64,000 nucleotides of DNA from JAUASV01 sp047605685. GTDB taxonomy: Bacteria; Actinomycetota; Actinomycetes; Actinomycetales; Microbacteriaceae. Location: the NCBI GenBank assembly GCA_047605685.1, contig JASGFF010000003.1, forward strand, positions 4,017 through 68,016, written 5' to 3'. Shown here piece after piece: positions 15,106 to 22,996 of this stretch. Every line of letters begins with the position of its first letter. Position 1 is the first letter of the stretch. A model generated the notes under the pieces. That model did not search any database, was not told the DNA's origin, and saw nothing but the letters and a program-made list of their open reading frames with translations. A program made the position numbers and the translations under genes.

Positions 15106-16620
15106 TCAGTAGCCGGTGAAGGCGTCGGTCGTCACCCGGCGCACGCCGGCGCGGCGCAGCTGCCGGCGCAGCTCGGCCACGAAGCCCGGCGGCCCGGCCA
15201 CGAAGGCGCGATACTGCCCGGCATCCGGCACCGCGGCGAGGATGCGCTCCGCCGAGAGCCGGCCCGGGCCCGCGTAGCTCCAGCCCGCCGGCATCCGCTC
15301 CGGCTCCGTCGGCGCGAACAGCACCACGCGCGCCCCGCTCGCCTCGAGCACCTCGCGGTACGGTGGCCCGGCGGCACTCGTGGCGTAGACGACGGTCGTG
15401 AGCGGATGCCGGCCGGTGCCCAGCTGCGCGGCGCCCAGTTGCGCGGTGCCCAGTTGCGCGGCGAAGGGCGTGATGCCGATGCCGCCGGCCACGAGCAGCA
15501 GCCTGCCGCGCTCGGGCAGCGTGAAGTCGCCGGCGACGCCCGTCGCGCTCAGTCGGCTGCCCGGGGTGAGCGCGAACAGCGCCCGCTTGAAGCTCGAGAG
15601 CGGCTCGCGGTGGCTCATGGCGATCGTGATCGTGCCGTCGGCCGCTGCCGAGGAGATCGAGAACAGCCGGCGGCGGCCGCGCAGGTCGGCACCGCGGTGC
15701 GGCAGGTCGAGCTCCAGGTACTGCCCGGGGCGGAAGCGCAGCGGTCGTAGCGGTCGCAGCGCGATCTCCCGGGTGCCGGGGGCGAGCTCGCGCTGGTCGA
15801 GCAGCTCCAGCCGGATGCCGCGCCGCTGTCCGAACGCGAAGCCGATCACGTTGCCCGCCAGGATCGCCAGCTGCGGGCTCCCGTCCACCGGGCCGAGGTG
15901 GAACGGCACGGCGAACAGCACGGCGACGACCGCGCCGACGAGGGCGCGCTGCCAGCGCAGTGGCGGCAGCGTGAGCGGCTCGCTGAGCATGAAGCCCGCC
16001 AGGAACACCGTCGGCAGCGACAGGAAGATCGTCGCCGCGGCATCCGCCGGCGTCGTCGTCGGCAGGTAGCGCGCGAGCTCGATCGCGGTCGCGACCGCGA
16101 CGAAGAGCACTGCGAGCGGCAGTCGCCGCACCCGCAACAGCACCACCAGGGCGCCGACGAGCACGATCGGGAACAGCGGCGGGGTCGCCACCCACCAGCC
16201 GCTGTAGCTGAGCCCGGTCGCGGTGACGGCGACGGCGCCCGCCGCCGCCGGGTTGAGCAGGTGCCGGCCCCGCCAGGCGATGAGGAACTTGGAGGCGCCG
16301 GCCACGCCGCCCGCGAGCGCGAGCACGCCGAGCTCGGCGACGCCCTCGAAGCGCGGCGGCGGCAGCAGGAAGAACAGCAGCAGCGCCGTGACGAGCGCCG
16401 AGTCGAGCTGCGGCCGCACCCGGAACGGCAGCGCCGCCAGAGTGCTCGCGGCGACGGTGGCCGCCAGCAGCACGGCGAGGCTCACCAGCAGCTGCAGCCA
16501 GCCGTAGGCGAGCTGGCCGGCCGTGGCGAGCGCGATGGCGGTGAGGGCGATGGCGCCGAGCACGATCGCGACCAGCCGGTACATGGTCACCCTGCCGGTG
16601 ACGGCGTCGAGGATCCTCAT
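15106..16620 (-). CDS. RnfD-like membrane domain fused to an FNR-type flavoreductase
   Basis: A 504-residue fusion. Residues about 1-260 are highly hydrophobic with 8-10 membrane segments and the NqrB/RnfD hallmark KFLIAWRGRHLLNPAAAGAV near 105. Residues about 270-504 form a ferredoxin-NADP reductase module: RPGQYLELDLPHR, RRLFSISSAA (FAD-binding R-x-x-S-x-x-S type) and LLVAGGIGITPF (nucleotide binding). It likely passes electrons from NAD(P)H via FAD into the membrane and on to an external flavin. The start at ATG 16620 overlaps the apbE stop. A 15-bp unit is repeated three times at 15421-15465, adding Ala-Gln-Leu-Gly copies in a surface loop. The electron acceptor is unknown. Confidence 0.83.
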   Translation of the reverse strand: MRILDAVTGRVTMYRLVAIVLGAIALTAIALATAGQLAYGWLQLLVSLAVLLAATVAASTLAALPFRVRPQLDSALVTALLLFFLLPPPRFEGVAELGVLALAGGVAGASKFLIAWRGRHLLNPAAAGAVAVTATGLSYSGWWVATPPLFPIVLVGALVVLLRVRRLPLAVLFVAVATAIELARYLPTTTPADAAATIFLSLPTVFLAGFMLSEPLTLPPLRWQRALVGAVVAVLFAVPFHLGPVDGSPQLAILAGNVIGFAFGQRRGIRLELLDQRELAPGTREIALRPLRPLRFRPGQYLELDLPHRGADLRGRRRLFSISSAAADGTITIAMSHREPLSSFKRALFALTPGSRLSATGVAGDFTLPERGRLLLVAGGIGITPFAAQLGTAQLGAAQLGTGRHPLTTVVYATSAAGPPYREVLEASGARVVLFAPTEPERMPAGWSYAGPGRLSAERILAAVPDAGQYRAFVAGPPGFVAELRRQLRRAGVRRVTTDAFTGY

Positions 16621-17534
16621 GCGAACAACTCTCCTCGCAGGGCCGGGGAGTGCTCCAGTCGGCCGTCGGCGAGCACCCGCACCCACTGGAACGGCTGCAG
16701 CGCCTCCAGCCGCTCCGGCTCGACGAAGAACAGCGCCGTCGCGACACCGTCGGCGACGAGCGCCGTCGGCGCGATCGCCCAGCTCGCCAGCACCCGCCGG
16801 GTCGGCAGGCCCGTCGTCGCGTCGAGCACGTGGTGCAGGCCGGCGCCCCAGCGGCGGCGGTTCGTCGCCGAGGCGCAGATCGCCTCATCGCCGAGCTCGA
16901 TGACGCCGATGGCGCGTCGCGCGTCGCCGGGATGCTCGAGGGCGACCCGGATGCTGCCCGCCGGCGCGCGTCGGCGGATGTCACCGCTCGCGTCCACGAC
17001 CGCCTCGGTCACCCCGTGCCCGGCGAGCACGTCGAGCACGATGTCGACGAGGTGGCCCTTGCCGGCCGCGCCGACGTCGAGCAGCACCGGGCGTGCCGTG
17101 GTGAGCCGCTCGCCGTCCCAGGCGATGGCGTCCTCCCAGCGCGGTGCCGGCACCGCCCGCCCGCGCGGCCGCAGGCTGTAGCGGCCGTCGTAGCCGAGGG
17201 CCTCGAGCGAGCGCCCGACCAGCGGGTTCAGCGCGCCGTCGCTGGCCTCGTAGAGAACCCGGTAGAGCGCCAGCAGCGGCCCCGCGTCATCCGGCAGCCG
17301 GTGCTCGCCGGGCTCGCGGGCGATCCGGGTGACGAGGGAATCCTCCCGGAACCGCGACCAGGCTCGGTCGAAGCGCTCGACGCGCGCGCGCACGGCGGCG
17401 CGCACGGCATCCGTCAGCGGCGCGGCCGTGTCGATCTGCCAGGCGGTGCCGATCGCCTCGAATCGCCAGGCGAACGGCTCGGGGGCCCCGGGCTCAGGCA
17501 GCGGCCTGGCTCTTGATGTCGTCGACGGCGGCAT
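16617..17534 (-). CDS. apbE: ApbE, FAD:protein FMN transferase
   Basis: A 305-residue ApbE-family enzyme, which covalently attaches FMN from FAD to a Thr/Ser in target proteins such as NqrC, RnfG and FMN-binding lipoproteins. Family landmarks are the N-terminal FEAIGTAWQID, the FREDSLVTRI segment, LDVGAAGKGHLVD near 170, VDASGDIRR near 198, and the metal-binding C-terminal WAIAPTALVADGVATALF near 270. No signal peptide is seen. The only plausible start, ATG 17534, lies 41 bases inside the upstream FMN-lipoprotein gene, indicating translational coupling. The target is almost certainly the neighbouring lipoprotein. Confidence 0.92.
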   Translation of the reverse strand: MPPSTTSRARPLPEPGAPEPFAWRFEAIGTAWQIDTAAPLTDAVRAAVRARVERFDRAWSRFREDSLVTRIAREPGEHRLPDDAGPLLALYRVLYEASDGALNPLVGRSLEALGYDGRYSLRPRGRAVPAPRWEDAIAWDGERLTTARPVLLDVGAAGKGHLVDIVLDVLAGHGVTEAVVDASGDIRRRAPAGSIRVALEHPGDARRAIGVIELGDEAICASATNRRRWGAGLHHVLDATTGLPTRRVLASWAIAPTALVADGVATALFFVEPERLEALQPFQWVRVLADGRLEHSPALRGELFA

Positions 17535-17985
17535 TGAAGCCCGTGCTCGTGAGCGAGGAGCCGGCGACCTTGGACACCTCGATGTCGTCGAGGCTCTTGC
17601 CGACGACGAGATCGGCGATGCTGTCCTCGAACTGCTGCTGGTACTCCTCGGCGTCGTGCCCCGAGGGGTCGCCGGTGACGGTCACGGCGGTGACGACGCC
17701 GTCCTCCAGGGTGAGGTCGACGGTGATCGTCTCGGTGCCGCCGGGGGACTGGTAGCTGCCGGATGCCGTGTACTCGCCGTCGGCGTAGTCGGCGCTGCCG
17801 GTGCTCTCGGTGCCGGTCGTGCTCTCGGTGCCGGTCGTGCTGTCGGTGGAGGTCGCCGTGCCGGTCGCGCTGTCGTCCCCGTCGTCCGAGCCGACGACGG
17901 CGGTGGCGCAGCCGGCGAGGCTGCCGGCGAGCGAGAGCGCGCCGAACGCGACGGCGGCGGATCGCAGGGGAGCGGGGCGGGGCAT
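17494..17985 (-). CDS. FMN-binding-domain lipoprotein
   Basis: A 163-residue lipoprotein. The signal GALSLAGSLAGC places the lipidated cysteine near residue 25. A Ser/Thr/Gly-rich linker with two copies of TTGTES follows. Residues about 65-163 form an FMN-binding domain (DGEYTASGSYQSPGGTE, VTAVTVTGDPSGHDAEEYQ, and SSLTSTGFNAAV, which holds the Thr/Ser expected to receive FMN from ApbE). ATG 17985 is preferred because GAAGG lies nine bases upstream; ATG 17994 abuts it. With ApbE and the RnfD/FNR fusion this makes an extracytoplasmic electron-carrier set, resembling RnfG/NqrC in role. Confidence 0.88.
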   Translation of the reverse strand: MPRPAPLRSAAVAFGALSLAGSLAGCATAVVGSDDGDDSATGTATSTDSTTGTESTTGTESTGSADYADGEYTASGSYQSPGGTETITVDLTLEDGVVTAVTVTGDPSGHDAEEYQQQFEDSIADLVVGKSLDDIEVSKVAGSSLTSTGFNAAVDDIKSQAAA

Positions 17986-18000
17986 GATGGGCATCCTTCG

Positions 18001-18078
18001 GTCGGCACGGAATGGTCGGCACGGATCGAGCGGCACTGATCGGGCGGCACGGACCGGGCGGCACGGACCGGGCGGGGC
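18001..18078. repeat. 14-bp tandem repeat array, about 5.6 copies
   Basis: Degenerate 14-bp units related to GGACCGGGCGGCAC run head-to-tail from 18001 to 18078 between the FMN-lipoprotein and nhaA genes, which are divergent. The later units are nearly identical and the early ones more diverged. It occupies most of the 165-bp promoter region. Confidence 0.8.
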
Positions 18079-18150
18079 ATCCAGCTTCCCAGACAGCGCA
18101 CCCCGCCGGCCACAGAAATCCTGAGAATTCGCCGAGCCGATCGCCTCGGT

Positions 18151-19329
18151 ATGGTCGAGGCGATGCGCCCGCCCCGCTTCTGCCCGCCGTGGTCTCGGCC
18201 GTCGCTGCGCTCCGAGCGCCTCGCCGCGACGCTGCTGCTCGCCGCCGCGGCGATCGGCCTCGCGCTCGCGAACTCGCCGCTGGCCGCCGCGGCGCTCGCG
18301 GCGCGCGACGCCCGCTGGGGCCCCGAGAGCCTCGAGCTCAGCACGGCGCAGTGGATCAGCGACGGCCTGCTGGCGGTGTTCTTCCTCGTCGCCGCGATCG
18401 AGCTCGGGCACGAGCTGCGCCTCGGCGAGCTGAGCAGTCCCGCCCGCGCCCTGCGGCCGGCCATCGCGGCCGGCTGCGGCGTGCTCGTGCCCGCGCTGCT
18501 CTACCTGGCGCTCGCCGCCGGCTCCGGCGAGGCCAGCGGATGGCCCATCCCCACGGCCACCGACGTGGCGTTCGCCCTCGGCGTCCTCGCCCTGCTCGGC
18601 CGCGGCCTGCCCGCGGGCATCCGCGCCTTCGTGCTCGCCCTCGCCGTGCTCGACGACCTCATCGCGATCCTCGTCATCGCCGTGCTGTTCACCGATCGGG
18701 TCGACGTCGTCGATCTGGTGCTCGCCGCGCTCTGCCTGCTCGGCGTCGGCGTGCTGTCCCGGGTGCCCGAGCCGTGGCTGCAGCCGGTGACGGCGGTGCT
18801 CGCTCTGGTCGTCTGGTACCTCGTGCACGACTCGGGCGTGCACGCCACGATCGCCGGGGTCGCCGTGGGGCTCGTGCTGCCGCGGCGCGGTGCGGCCCGG
18901 CTGCGGCACGCGCTCGAGCCCTGGGTGAACGGCGGCGTGCTGCCGCTCTACGCGCTCTCGGCGGCGATGGTCGCCATCCCCGCGGTCGGGCTCGGCGGGC
19001 TCTCGGCGCCGTTCTGGGCGATCCTGCTGGCGCTGCCGATCGGCAAGCTGCTCGGCATCTCGGCGGGGGCCTGGCTCGGCGCCGCCGTGCAGCAGCGCCG
19101 GCTGCGTCCCCGGGTGTCGGTCCTCGAGCTCCTCGCCGTCGGCGCGCTCGGTGGCGTCGGCTTCACCGTCTCGCTGCTGCTGGCCGAGCTCGCCTTCGCC
19201 GAGGAGCCCCGGTTGCGCGCCGAGGCGACCCTCGCCGTGCTCGCAGGCTCGAGCGTCGGGATGCTCGCCGGCGGCCTGCTCGTCGCCGCGCTCGCCCGCC
19301 GCGTCCGACGCGGCGACGACGGACGCTGA
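18151..19329 (+). CDS. nhaA: NhaA-family Na+/H+ antiporter
   Basis: A 392-residue, roughly 12-helix membrane protein that exchanges sodium for protons. The core WPIPTATDVAFALGVLALLG (Asp138) and LAVLDDLIAIL (Asp168-Asp169) carry the ion-binding aspartates equivalent to Asp133 and Asp163-164 of the E. coli protein. FFLVAAIELGHEL is a variant of the usual FFLLVGLE-x-KRE loop, with the lysine replaced, which may alter pH sensing. Starts at ATG 18151 or 18163 are both possible; neither has a clear ribosome site. It is divergent from the FMN/ApbE operon; a functional link through sodium or redox coupling is speculative. Confidence 0.92.
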   Translation: MVEAMRPPRFCPPWSRPSLRSERLAATLLLAAAAIGLALANSPLAAAALAARDARWGPESLELSTAQWISDGLLAVFFLVAAIELGHELRLGELSSPARALRPAIAAGCGVLVPALLYLALAAGSGEASGWPIPTATDVAFALGVLALLGRGLPAGIRAFVLALAVLDDLIAILVIAVLFTDRVDVVDLVLAALCLLGVGVLSRVPEPWLQPVTAVLALVVWYLVHDSGVHATIAGVAVGLVLPRRGAARLRHALEPWVNGGVLPLYALSAAMVAIPAVGLGGLSAPFWAILLALPIGKLLGISAGAWLGAAVQQRRLRPRVSVLELLAVGALGGVGFTVSLLLAELAFAEEPRLRAEATLAVLAGSSVGMLAGGLLVAALARRVRRGDDGR

Positions 19330-19385
19330 GCCCGGCCCCGGGCCCGCCGCCCCGGAGTCCGGCCGGGCCGCCCATACTGGAGGGC

Positions 19386-20486
19386 ATGCGGACCGTCGGC
19401 GTCGAGGAGGAGTTCCTGCTCGTCGATCCCGGCACCGGCGCGCCGTCCGCCGCGGCCGTCGCGCTCACCGAGCTCGCCGCCGAGGACGAGGACGCCCCGC
19501 TGCAGTTCGAGCTGCAGCAGGAGATGATCGAGACGGCGACGCGGCCGTTCCGACGCATCGACGAGCTGCACGCGGCGATCGCGCACGGACGACGGCGCGT
19601 CGACGACGCGGCCCGCGCCGGCGGCGCCCGCGCGGTCGCCCTCGGCACCTCGCCGCTGGCCTGGACGACGCACACGGCGCCCCGGCCGCGCTACGGGGAG
19701 ATGCTGCGCCGCTACCGCCGGGTCACCGCCCGCACGCTCACCTGCGGCATGCACGTGCACGTCGCCATCGACTCCCGCGCCGAGGGCGTCGCCGTGCTCG
19801 ACCGCATCCGGGTCTGGCTGCCGGTGCTCGTCGCCCTCACCGCCAACTCGCCGTTCGAGGGCGGCGAGGACACCGGGCTGCAGAGCTTCCGGCGCATCGC
19901 CTGGGGGGCGTGGCCATCATCCGGCCCGCTCGAGGTGCTCGGCGACATCGCGACCCTGGACCGGCTCGAGCGGGACGCGCTCGGCACCGGCGTGCTGCTC
20001 GACCGGGGGATGTTCTACTTCGACGCGCGGCTGTCGCGCTCCCAGCCGACGGTGGAGGTGCGGGTCGCCGACGTCTGCCTGGCCTCGGCCGATGCCGCCG
20101 TGATCGCCGCCGTGGTGCGCGGCCTCGTCGACGTCGCGGCGACGGACGCGGCGTCCGGCCGTCCCGCGCCCGCGGTGCCCGCGCTCGCCCTGCGGCTGGC
20201 GAGCTGGCAGGCGGCCACCGAGGGGCTGCGCTCGGTGCTCGTGCATCCGCTCACCGGGGCGCCCGCTCCCGCCGCCGAGGTCGTCGGCGCGCTCGGCGAG
20301 GCCGTCGCCGCCGCCCTGGCCCGCTCGGGCGACGAGGAGCTCGTGACGCGCGGCCTCGCCGAGATCCTGGCACGCGGCTCGGGGGCGGACTGGCAGCGGG
20401 CGCGCTTCGTCGAGACCGCCTCGCTGCGCGAGGTGGTGCTCGCCGCGGCCGACCAGACCCGCAGCGAGGACGCGCCGCGGCGCTGA
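19386..20486 (+). CDS. YbdK-type carboxylate-amine ligase (glutamate-cysteine ligase 2 family)
   Basis: A 366-residue member of the GCS2 family. Landmarks are the N-terminal TVGVEEEFLLVDP with paired Glu metal ligands, LQQEMIETAT near 40, TCGMHVHVAI near 120, ANSPFEGGEDTG near 158 and EVRVADVCL near 225. The family makes gamma-glutamyl or related amide bonds; actinobacterial members lacking GshB partners are usually annotated only as weak glutamate-cysteine ligases or carboxylate-amine ligases. No partner gene is nearby, so the product is uncertain. The start is ATG 19386, just downstream of the nhaA stop. Confidence 0.9.
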   Translation: MRTVGVEEEFLLVDPGTGAPSAAAVALTELAAEDEDAPLQFELQQEMIETATRPFRRIDELHAAIAHGRRRVDDAARAGGARAVALGTSPLAWTTHTAPRPRYGEMLRRYRRVTARTLTCGMHVHVAIDSRAEGVAVLDRIRVWLPVLVALTANSPFEGGEDTGLQSFRRIAWGAWPSSGPLEVLGDIATLDRLERDALGTGVLLDRGMFYFDARLSRSQPTVEVRVADVCLASADAAVIAAVVRGLVDVAATDAASGRPAPAVPALALRLASWQAATEGLRSVLVHPLTGAPAPAAEVVGALGEAVAAALARSGDEELVTRGLAEILARGSGADWQRARFVETASLREVVLAAADQTRSEDAPRR

Positions 20487-20533
20487 GAGAGCGCCCGGCG
20501 ATCGTGCTCGGCGGCCCCGCGATGCCCGCGATG

Positions 20534-20596
20534 TTACGTTTTTGTAAAGCACCCTTACGAAGATGGACAGCGAGGGGGTCAGTAAGGTTCACTAAC
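20534..20596. promoter_or_regulatory. Control region of the GlcNAc operon with ROK-type operator candidates
   Basis: GTCAGTAAGGTTCACTAAC at 20578-20596 matches 15 of 19 positions of the perfect palindrome GTTTGTAAGGTTTACAAAC found at 29835-29853. A second related pair of half-sites, TTTGTAA and TTACGAA, lies at 20541-20547 and 20555-20561, the first overlapped by TTACGTTTTTGTAA. These are probable binding sites for the ROK repressor encoded at 23881. The region is noticeably AT-richer than its surroundings, as expected for a promoter. Confidence 0.6.
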
Positions 20597-20732
20597 TAAT
20601 GGCTTCGGTCCGGCCACCTGGTTCGGCTACGGCGGTAGTCCCGGCACTCCCTCGATCCGTCGAGACGGGAGGCGCTGGCGCAATACCCGGAACGTGACGC
20701 GCTTCCGGATAAATCGACCAGTTAGGAAACCA

Positions 20733-21977
20733 ATGAGTACCCCCCTTCGCTTCGGGGCGATCATCGCCACCACAGCAGCACTGTCTCTCGGTCTCAGCGC
20801 CTGCGGGTTCAGCAACTCCACCAGCAGCTCCGACGACGCCACCACTCTGAGCCTCCTTGTGCCGATCTACTCGGACAACACCAAGGGGCTTTGGGAGGAT
20901 GTGATCTCCGGCTTCGAGGACGAGAACCCCGACATCACCGTCAACCTCGAGGTGCAGTCGTGGGACGACCTCACCGACGTCGTCACCACCGAGGTGCAGG
21001 CCGGCGAGGCGCCCGACATCTACAACGGCGGCCCTTTCACCGGCTTCGTCGCCGATGACCTTCTCTACCCCGTGGAGGACGTCGTGTCGGCCGACACCCT
21101 CGCCGACTTCCAGTCGTCGTTCGTGGACAACGCCTCCGTCGACGGCGTGCAGTACGGCCTCCCGCTGATCGCCTCGGCGCGGACGCTGTTCATCAACGAG
21201 GACCTGTTCGCCCAGGCCGGCCTCACCGAGGCGCCCACGACCTGGGACGAGCTGCTCAGCGACGCCGAGGCGATCTCGGCCCTCGGCGACGACATCTACG
21301 GTTACGGCATGCCGCTCGGTTCCGAGGAGGCCCAGGCCGAGACCGCGATCTGGTTCTACGGCGGTGGCGGCGGCTACGGCGATGCCGACGAGATCACGAT
21401 CGACACCGAGGAGAACCTGGAGGCGGCCACCTTCATGCAGAAGATGATCGACGCCGGCGTGACCGAGCCGGACGCCGGCTCCACCGACCGCACCGGCCTC
21501 ATCGATGTGTTCATCCAGGGCAAGATCGGCATGATCGAGGCGCTGCCGCCGACCGTCGCCCAGATTGCCTCCGACAACCCCGATCTGAACTACTCGCTCG
21601 CGTCGATCCCGACCGAGGACGGCTCCTCGTTCACCCTCGGCGTCGCTGACCACCTGATGGCCTTCAAGAACGACGGCGACAAGCAGGAGGCGATCACGAA
21701 GTTCTTCGACTACTTCTACTCCACTGACACCTACGTCAACTGGGTCGAGACCGAGGGCTTCCTGCCGACGACCATCTCCGGTGGAGAGGCGATGGCTGAC
21801 AACGCCGACCTCGCACCGTTCCTGGCGGCACTGCCCGATGCGGTCTTCTACCCGAGCACGAACGCCAAGTGGGATGCCGCTACCGCGGCGATCCAGAGCC
21901 TGATCGGCGAGATCGCCCAGGGCGAGGATCCGGCGGATGTCCTCGCCGATATCCAGGCCAAGGTCGACGAGAGCTGA
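20733..21977 (+). CDS. Sugar ABC transporter substrate-binding lipoprotein (CUT1)
   Basis: A 414-residue extracellular binding protein with lipobox LGLSACG (lipidated Cys near residue 25). The mature part is a class D binding fold: LSLLVPIYSDNTKGLWEDV, GEAPDIYNGGP, YGLPLIASARTLFINEDLF and TTWDELLSDAEAI are typical of the MalE/UgpB-like family for oligosaccharides. ATG 20733 follows TTAGGAAACCA. Two permeases, a ROK regulator, a ROK kinase and nagB follow in one operon, so the ligand is probably N-acetylglucosamine or chitobiose (inference from context). No ATPase gene is present in the operon. Confidence 0.92.
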   Translation: MSTPLRFGAIIATTAALSLGLSACGFSNSTSSSDDATTLSLLVPIYSDNTKGLWEDVISGFEDENPDITVNLEVQSWDDLTDVVTTEVQAGEAPDIYNGGPFTGFVADDLLYPVEDVVSADTLADFQSSFVDNASVDGVQYGLPLIASARTLFINEDLFAQAGLTEAPTTWDELLSDAEAISALGDDIYGYGMPLGSEEAQAETAIWFYGGGGGYGDADEITIDTEENLEAATFMQKMIDAGVTEPDAGSTDRTGLIDVFIQGKIGMIEALPPTVAQIASDNPDLNYSLASIPTEDGSSFTLGVADHLMAFKNDGDKQEAITKFFDYFYSTDTYVNWVETEGFLPTTISGGEAMADNADLAPFLAALPDAVFYPSTNAKWDAATAAIQSLIGEIAQGEDPADVLADIQAKVDES

Positions 21978-22023
21978 TCCGGTCGACCTGCTGGGAATCG
22001 ACGGCACGGGAGGAATGCGGCTC

Positions 22024-22995
22024 ATGGCTCGGGAACTGATCTCCGTGGGGGCGACCAGGCGCCCCCACGGAGCGGGCAACACGGCGACCGGGTCGCGAGT
22101 CGGCAGATCTTCCCGGGGGCGGCGCGGGCGGGACATCCTGTCCGCGCTGCCCTGGATCGGTCCGGCGCTCGTGCTCATCGCGGTGGTGGTGGCCTACCCC
22201 GCCGGCCTGATGATCTACAACTCCACCCGGGACATCAGTCAATCGGGCATCGACCGGGGCGGCGTGGGCCTGGAGAACTACCTCACGCTGTTCCGTTTCG
22301 ACTCCTTCGGCGGCGTCGTGCTGCGGACGCTGTTCTGGGTCGTCATCGTGGTCGCACTCACCGTGCTGCTCTCGCTCGCGCTGGCTCAGCTGCTCAACAA
22401 GGCCTTCCCGGGGCGGCAGCTCGTACGAGCCGCTGTGATAATCCCCTGGGCGTCCTCGGTGGTGATGACCACGCTCGTCGTCTACTACGGGCTGGATCCC
22501 TACTACGGCGTCATCAACGAGCTGCTGGTCGATCTCGGCGTCATCGACTCGCCGATCGGCTGGACCAAAAGCGTCGTGCCGGCGTTCTCGTGGGCGGTCG
22601 CGGTCGCGGTGTTCGTCTCGCTGCCGTTCACCACCTACACGATCCTGGCGGGTCTGCAGACGATCCCGGCGGAGGTCATGGAGGCCGCTCGGATGGACGG
22701 GGCCGGCGCGGCGCGCAGCTACCTGCACATCGTGCTGCCACAGCTGCGGCCCGCACTGGCCATCGCGACCCTGGTCAACATCATCAACGTCTTCAATTCG
22801 CTGCCGATCCTGAAGGTCATGACCGGCTCCATCCCGGGATACGGCGCCGATACGATCATGACCCTCATTTTCAAGTACATTCAGACCGAGCACAGACTCG
22901 ACGTCGCCAGCGCACTGAGCGTCGTCGGCTTCGCGATCGTGCTCGTGATCGTCGCGGTGTATCTGTGGGTCGTCAAGCCGACGCGGGAGGATTGA
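22024..22995 (+). CDS. Sugar ABC transporter permease, MalF type
   Basis: A 323-residue inner-membrane permease with six predicted helices. The EAA loop EAARMDGAGAARSYLHIVLPQ near residue 222 is the contact site for an ABC ATPase. The start is taken at ATG 22024 because GGGAGGA then has proper spacing; ATG 22015 sits directly against it. It follows the binding-protein gene by 46 bases and precedes the second permease by one base. It forms the heterodimeric channel of the presumed GlcNAc/chitooligosaccharide importer. Confidence 0.92.
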   Translation: MARELISVGATRRPHGAGNTATGSRVGRSSRGRRGRDILSALPWIGPALVLIAVVVAYPAGLMIYNSTRDISQSGIDRGGVGLENYLTLFRFDSFGGVVLRTLFWVVIVVALTVLLSLALAQLLNKAFPGRQLVRAAVIIPWASSVVMTTLVVYYGLDPYYGVINELLVDLGVIDSPIGWTKSVVPAFSWAVAVAVFVSLPFTTYTILAGLQTIPAEVMEAARMDGAGAARSYLHIVLPQLRPALAIATLVNIINVFNSLPILKVMTGSIPGYGADTIMTLIFKYIQTEHRLDVASALSVVGFAIVLVIVAVYLWVVKPTRED

Positions 22996-22996
22996 C

